64,000 bases of DNA from Stygiolobus caldivivus. Lineage in GTDB: Archaea > Thermoproteota > Thermoprotei_A > Sulfolobales > Sulfolobaceae. The DNA lies in NCBI RefSeq assembly GCF_019704315.1, contig NZ_AP024597.1, positions 434,001-498,000 on the forward strand, read 5' to 3'. The notes below the pieces were generated by a model. It searched no databases. It was given only the letters and a program-made list of their open reading frames with translations, and was not told where the DNA came from. This document shows, piece by piece, positions 60,547 to 64,000 of the stretch. Each line of letters opens with the position of its first letter. Position 1 is the first letter of the stretch. Both the position numbers and the translations under genes were made by a program.

Positions 60547-61971
60547 TTACTTCTTCTTTCTTTGGTCTAAGAAAACCTGAAGTTTATAACCAGTCCAAAC
60601 GCTCTGGCCAGGCTTGAGCCATTCGATTTCAACACTATCCGGATCAATCCCTAGTCTACTCCCGAGTATTTCTTTTGCCTGCTTATCGTAAGCGGGGTCA
60701 ACAAACTCCTTCCTAGTCTCTATTTTGATCTTGAGCTTATCCATTTCATTATCATAAATAACCAAGTTAAACATACCCGTAGTATCGGGGATCTCGTTAA
60801 CAGCGTCTTCAACATAAATGGGGAAGAGTAATTTCCCCTTGACCCTAAACATCCATTCTACCCTACCTGGTATAGGTTCAGCAAACCTCATGTGGGTAAT
60901 ACCGAATACTGGATCAGGATCCTTTATAAACTCGTTTTTGACATAGTCACCTAAGCTATACCTAATTAGAGGCATGGTGAAATGGTTTAGGAGTGTCGCT
61001 ATCAACTCTCCCCTTTCTCCTTCAGAAACAGGTTCATCCGTCTTTGGGTCAACTATATCAAAGATTTCCATGTCTTCCCACACTACCAGCTGACCTTCAG
61101 AGCCCGGTATTTCAATAGCCATATGTCCGTCTGTAGTACCCCATACGTTTATGGCTAGCTTAGCATTTGGATGTACTTGGAAGAGTTTCTTCTTAGTATT
61201 CTCAGCAGCAGCACCACCATGTAAAAGTAATACTTTGAAGGGGGTTTCCCAACCTTCAAGTCTCGCTTCTTCACCTATTAACCTATGTAACCATGGTGTG
61301 GTAGCGAATACGTCTACTTTCCACAACTTAAAGATCAGCATGTGCCTGTTTTTCCACGAGAAGAAGGTCTCTCCTCCACCTGCGATCGCGGTAGCTCCAC
61401 ATCTCCACATAGCGGTCTCTACGACTGGTGGTCCCCAACTGTAGAACCCGCTCATGTTAAGGTAGTTTGCATAGACTATTGTAGGTTTCACTCCCGCAAA
61501 AGTCCATAGATATCTTGCTTGTCCTTCTTGGAAGTAATCCAGTTCTAACGCACCCCATCCTTGGAAAGTGGGGAGTCCGGTAGAACCAGACGTAGCACCT
61601 ACAAACCTTATCCTTTTAGCTAACTCGGGGTGCATTATTGTACCGAACGGTGGGTTTGACTGAAGGTCTTTCCTCAGTTCATCTTTTCTTAGTATAGGTA
61701 TTTTTACAATATCTTTCCAGTCTTTGATCATTTCAGGCTCGAAGCCCTTACTTTTCCAGTAATTTCTATAAAACGGTATATTGTCCCATGCCCACTTTAC
61801 AATCCTTTTTAGCCTAAAGGTCTTTAACTTATCCAGCTCTTCTCTTGGCATCGTCATTATTTTTTTATTCCATAGTTTTTCTGAGGGGTCTGGAGGATAC
61901 GTATTTCTAATAAAATTCTCTTTCCTGAGTTCTTGGTGAATAGCCTCGTATTCAGACAATACACTGGACAT
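60547..61971 (-). CDS. PaaK-like acyl/aryl-CoA ligase
   Basis: The 474-residue adenylate-forming enzyme resembles phenylacetate-CoA ligases: the P-loop [16 protein letters not shown] (about 117-132), [16 protein letters not shown] (about 274-289) and [10 protein letters not shown] (about 338-347), then a C-terminal subdomain ending [15 protein letters not shown]. It forms an acyl-AMP and then the CoA thioester. Between 4HB-CoA dehydratase and 3-hydroxyacyl-CoA dehydrogenase, a role in 4-hydroxybutyrate activation or in organic-acid catabolism is possible; no residue decides. A TATA-like TTTTTAAATAG lies about 26 nt before the ATG, so it may have its own leaderless transcript. Confidence 0.83.
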   Translation of the reverse strand: MSSVLSEYEAIHQELRKENFIRNTYPPDPSEKLWNKKIMTMPREELDKLKTFRLKRIVKWAWDNIPFYRNYWKSKGFEPEMIKDWKDIVKIPILRKDELRKDLQSNPPFGTIMHPELAKRIRFVGATSGSTGLPTFQGWGALELDYFQEGQARYLWTFAGVKPTIVYANYLNMSGFYSWGPPVVETAMWRCGATAIAGGGETFFSWKNRHMLIFKLWKVDVFATTPWLHRLIGEEARLEGWETPFKVLLLHGGAAAENTKKKLFQVHPNAKLAINVWGTTDGHMAIEIPGSEGQLVVWEDMEIFDIVDPKTDEPVSEGERGELIATLLNHFTMPLIRYSLGDYVKNEFIKDPDPVFGITHMRFAEPIPGRVEWMFRVKGKLLFPIYVEDAVNEIPDTTGMFNLVIYDNEMDKLKIKIETRKEFVDPAYDKQAKEILGSRLGIDPDSVEIEWLKPGQSVWTGYKLQVFLDQRKKK

Positions 61972-62003
61972 ATACTTAGATTGTATAAACTATTTAAAAA
62001 GTA

Positions 62004-63176
62004 TTAATATTTGTGAAACCCTTCACCTTTATTCTTCCCCGTCTTACCTTCCGAGACTAGACTCTTAATCAGGTTTGTCGGTTTATACGCCTGATAGCCT
62101 TTTGAATATATATCCTCCAAATTTCTAAGTATATTATCCAGACCTACTTCATCAGCCATCTCCATTAAGCCCTTAGGAAAATTAAAACCATAAATCATTA
62201 CTGTATCCACGTCTTTAGCTGAAACGATCCCGTTCTCCACCATCCAGCTGGCCTCATTTACAGCTAATGAAATGAGTCTTGAAGGGTCAACTTTACTTGA
62301 ATCGGGTAATTGGACTTTAGCGTATTTTCCCGGTGCAGGGTAGGCGTAGAAACCTTTTCCCGATTTTACACCCAAGTTCTTTTCTTCTACTTTAGCCTTA
62401 AACATAGAACATTTTACGTCAGGAGTCCCTCTTGTAGTTAACACATTCCAGATGTCTACTACTACGTCAAGACCTACGTAATCTGCGAGCTCAAATAACC
62501 CCATAGGCAATTTAAGCTTATTCCTCGCTGTACTGTCAACTTCTTCTATTGTCGCCTCTTTATCTTCAACTTCTCTGCAAGCTTCTTGTAAGAGCCTTAT
62601 GAATATCCTATTTGACACGAAACCGGGGATCTCGTACTTTAGGCTCACTGGTATTTTATTCATCTTTTTTGCTAATTCTACTGTTTTGTCGACAGTGTCC
62701 TGATCCGTATACTTACTTGGAATAACTTCTACCAGTTTCATAATCACGGGTGGGTTGAAGAAGTGCATGCCTATGACTTTTTGTTTTCTACCAGTAGCCT
62801 CTGCTATGTCGGAAATCGGAATTGACGACGTATTAGTAGCTAAAATAGCGTGGGAGCCCATTACACTGTCTAACGTTTTGAACACAGTTTTCTTCAGTTC
62901 TAATTTTTCTGGCACTGCTTCTATAGCGAAGTCCGCATCCTTTGCTATATCATAAGACGTATTAAATTCAATTTTCTGTAACACTGCGTTAGGGTCGTTT
63001 ATTTGTTTCTTTTCAGCTAATTTGTTTAAAGAGTCCGTTATACGTTCTTTTGCTCTATTTAAAAAATCCCATGATACGTCTATTAGAGCTACTTCGAATC
63101 CAGATAGAGCAGCTACTTCTGCTATCCCGTGTCCCATTGTGCCCGCTCCTACTACAGCTATTTTCCTGATCATCAA
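62004..63176 (-). CDS. 3-Hydroxyacyl-CoA dehydrogenase
   Basis: The 390-residue protein has an N-terminal NAD-binding domain ([15 protein letters not shown] near 8-22), the catalytic region [10 protein letters not shown] and [17 protein letters not shown] (about 136-152) and two C-terminal 3HCDH_C modules (about 186-280 and 305-390). Unlike the Sulfolobales crotonyl-CoA hydratase/dehydrogenase fusion of about 650 residues, it lacks a crotonase domain. It oxidises (S)-3-hydroxyacyl-CoA, possibly 3-hydroxybutyryl-CoA, next to the 4HB-CoA dehydratase. A second ATG directly follows the first. Confidence 0.92.
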   Translation of the reverse strand: MMIRKIAVVGAGTMGHGIAEVAALSGFEVALIDVSWDFLNRAKERITDSLNKLAEKKQINDPNAVLQKIEFNTSYDIAKDADFAIEAVPEKLELKKTVFKTLDSVMGSHAILATNTSSIPISDIAEATGRKQKVIGMHFFNPPVIMKLVEVIPSKYTDQDTVDKTVELAKKMNKIPVSLKYEIPGFVSNRIFIRLLQEACREVEDKEATIEEVDSTARNKLKLPMGLFELADYVGLDVVVDIWNVLTTRGTPDVKCSMFKAKVEEKNLGVKSGKGFYAYPAPGKYAKVQLPDSSKVDPSRLISLAVNEASWMVENGIVSAKDVDTVMIYGFNFPKGLMEMADEVGLDNILRNLEDIYSKGYQAYKPTNLIKSLVSEGKTGKNKGEGFHKY

Positions 63177-63269
63177 GTAACAGAGAAAAAAGTAGATTAT
63201 AAATGAGCATGTTTTTACATCTTTTTTATTATCGTAAGTATTTTTATACCTCTTTACTAAAGTATAAAT

Positions 63270-63722
63270 ATGAGCTTGGAGTTACAAGTGAATTACCGTA
63301 AAGCTGAGGAGAAGGACTGGAAAAAAGTACTTGAGTTATATAACTGTTTATCCGCAGAAGATTTATATTTACGTTTCTTTTCTTACCACAAACTTAGCGA
63401 AGAAGAAGCCAAAAAAATTGTGAGTGGAGGGGATCACTATACGATAATAGTTGAATTAGGAGATAAAATAATAGGAGAAGGCACTATATACACTGATGGT
63501 GAGTTTGCCCTAGTAGTCCACCCTGATTACAGGAGGCTAGGGATAGGGACGGAGATTGTAAAAAGACTAATTGAAGTTGCTAAGGAAAAGAAATTTTGCG
63601 GGGTAAAGTTTTACACGCTACCCGATAATTACCCTATGATTAGAATAGGAAAAAAACTAGGATTTACAATTACCGAAGATTCTGATGAAGTATTTGGTTA
63701 CCTAAAGCTTAATTGTAATTGA
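63270..63722 (+). CDS. GNAT-family acetyltransferase
   Basis: The 150-residue protein has the GNAT layout: [20 protein letters not shown] at the start, [21 protein letters not shown] (about 72-92, with the R-x-x-G-I-G acetyl-CoA loop; quoted in part) and a [19 protein letters not shown] block (about 114). It resembles the GNAT domain linked to acyl-CoA synthetase (Pat-type) regulation, which in Sulfolobus acetylates the chromatin protein Alba, but similarity is not enough to assert this. It is divergent from the dehydrogenase gene. Confidence 0.82.
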   Translation: MSLELQVNYRKAEEKDWKKVLELYNCLSAEDLYLRFFSYHKLSEEEAKKIVSGGDHYTIIVELGDKIIGEGTIYTDGEFALVVHPDYRRLGIGTEIVKRLIEVAKEKKFCGVKFYTLPDNYPMIRIGKKLGFTITEDSDEVFGYLKLNCN

Positions 63723-63807
63723 AAAAAGCTAAACAAATTGGGAGAATAAATTAACAAAGTTTAAAGTAACTTTTATTAAATTATAATACAAATGTTTATC
63801 GTAGTGA

Positions 63808-64000
63808 ACAATAATTACGAGGGAAAAAAGACAGATCAATAAAAAGATTCAAGCACCTTGCGAAACAGCAATAAAGGACGTTATACCTGCTATTAGGAGC
63901 TTACTAGCTGAACAATTACTGAAAAGGGGATATTCACAGAAAGATATAGCAGAATTACTCGGAATATCCGTTGCCGAAGTAAACTACCTAATTAAAGGAA
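63808..64000 (+). CDS. Helix-turn-helix regulator, truncated by the window edge
   Basis: The frame opened after a TGA at 63805-63807 runs to the edge. It encodes IQAPCETAIKDVIPAIRSLL, then AEQLLKRGYSQKDIAELLGI and SVAEVNYLIKG: an N-terminal helix with a conserved PCE and a helix-turn-helix, as in small archaeal XRE-like regulators of COG2522 type. No ATG, GTG or TTG is present in the open part, so the start is either a rare codon (ATC 63835 lies after a GAGGG; ATT 63847 is another) or there is an error upstream. A TATA-like TTATTAAATTATAAT is at about 63773-63787. Confidence 0.7.

Overview
The window is AT-rich chromosomal DNA from a member of the Sulfolobales (thermoacidophilic Thermoproteota). 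The evidence is a Sul7d chromatin protein, a DoxBCE-type terminal quinol oxidase, 4-hydroxybutyryl-CoA dehydratase of the 3-hydroxypropionate/4-hydroxybutyrate cycle, DNA polymerase B3, archaeal SRP RNA, an intron-containing tRNA-Ser, TATA boxes about 25 nt upstream of many apparently leaderless starts, and small winged-helix and DUF proteins typical of Sulfolobus. Genus and species cannot be fixed from the sequence alone.

Layout. 1-6.3 kb: a repeat-built secreted protein running off the left edge, a probable C/D box sRNA, an MMPL/RND exporter and a GH15 glycosidase. 6.7-16 kb: a membrane glycosyltransferase and housekeeping genes (SWIM protein, MBL hydrolase, fumarase, Nudix, esterase, antiporter, DUF429, triosephosphate isomerase). 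15.2-17.2 kb: tungstate/molybdate ABC permease and binding protein without an ATPase gene beside them. 17.7-21.8 kb: glycerate 2-kinase in an operon with a DtxR-type metal regulator, divergent from two small membrane proteins. 21.8-27.2 kb: molybdenum cofactor genes (mobB, moeA, mobA) followed by an aKMT-like methyltransferase, Dph6 and an amidohydrolase. 27.1-32 kb: a TrmB-like regulator, an AbrB-like protein, TatD and the doxBCE oxidase. 32.2-34.5 kb: SRP RNA, HAD phosphatase, alcohol dehydrogenase and tRNA-Ser. 34.7-43.7 kb: one tightly packed minus-strand operon running uS13-uS4-uS11-Rpo3-eL18-uL13-uS9-Rpo10-uS2-MEMO-unknown-IDI2-prenyl synthase-MraY-like transferase, joining translation, transcription and lipid/glycan precursor synthesis. 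43.7-56.8 kb: information processing (TyrRS, DnaG, PolB3, Pelota, LysRS) mixed with uncharacterised archaeal families. 56.8-58.6 kb: tRNA-Pro with an integrase N-terminal remnant, then Sul7d. 58.9-63.2 kb: a CoA-thioester block (4HB-CoA dehydratase, PaaK-like ligase, 3-hydroxyacyl-CoA dehydrogenase). The right edge has a GNAT enzyme and a truncated HTH gene.

Most notable observations: (i) an SSV-type int(N) relic encoded antisense through tRNA-Pro; (ii) a C/D sRNA candidate with its own promoter; (iii) an IDI2 gene whose real start must be a non-canonical codon; (iv) a PolB3 lacking two exonuclease carboxylates while the polymerase site is intact; (v) all ten convergent protein-gene pairs overlap at their 3' ends; (vi) several palindromes sitting in core promoters. 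I did not find a defence island, CRISPR array, intact insertion sequence or intact provirus.
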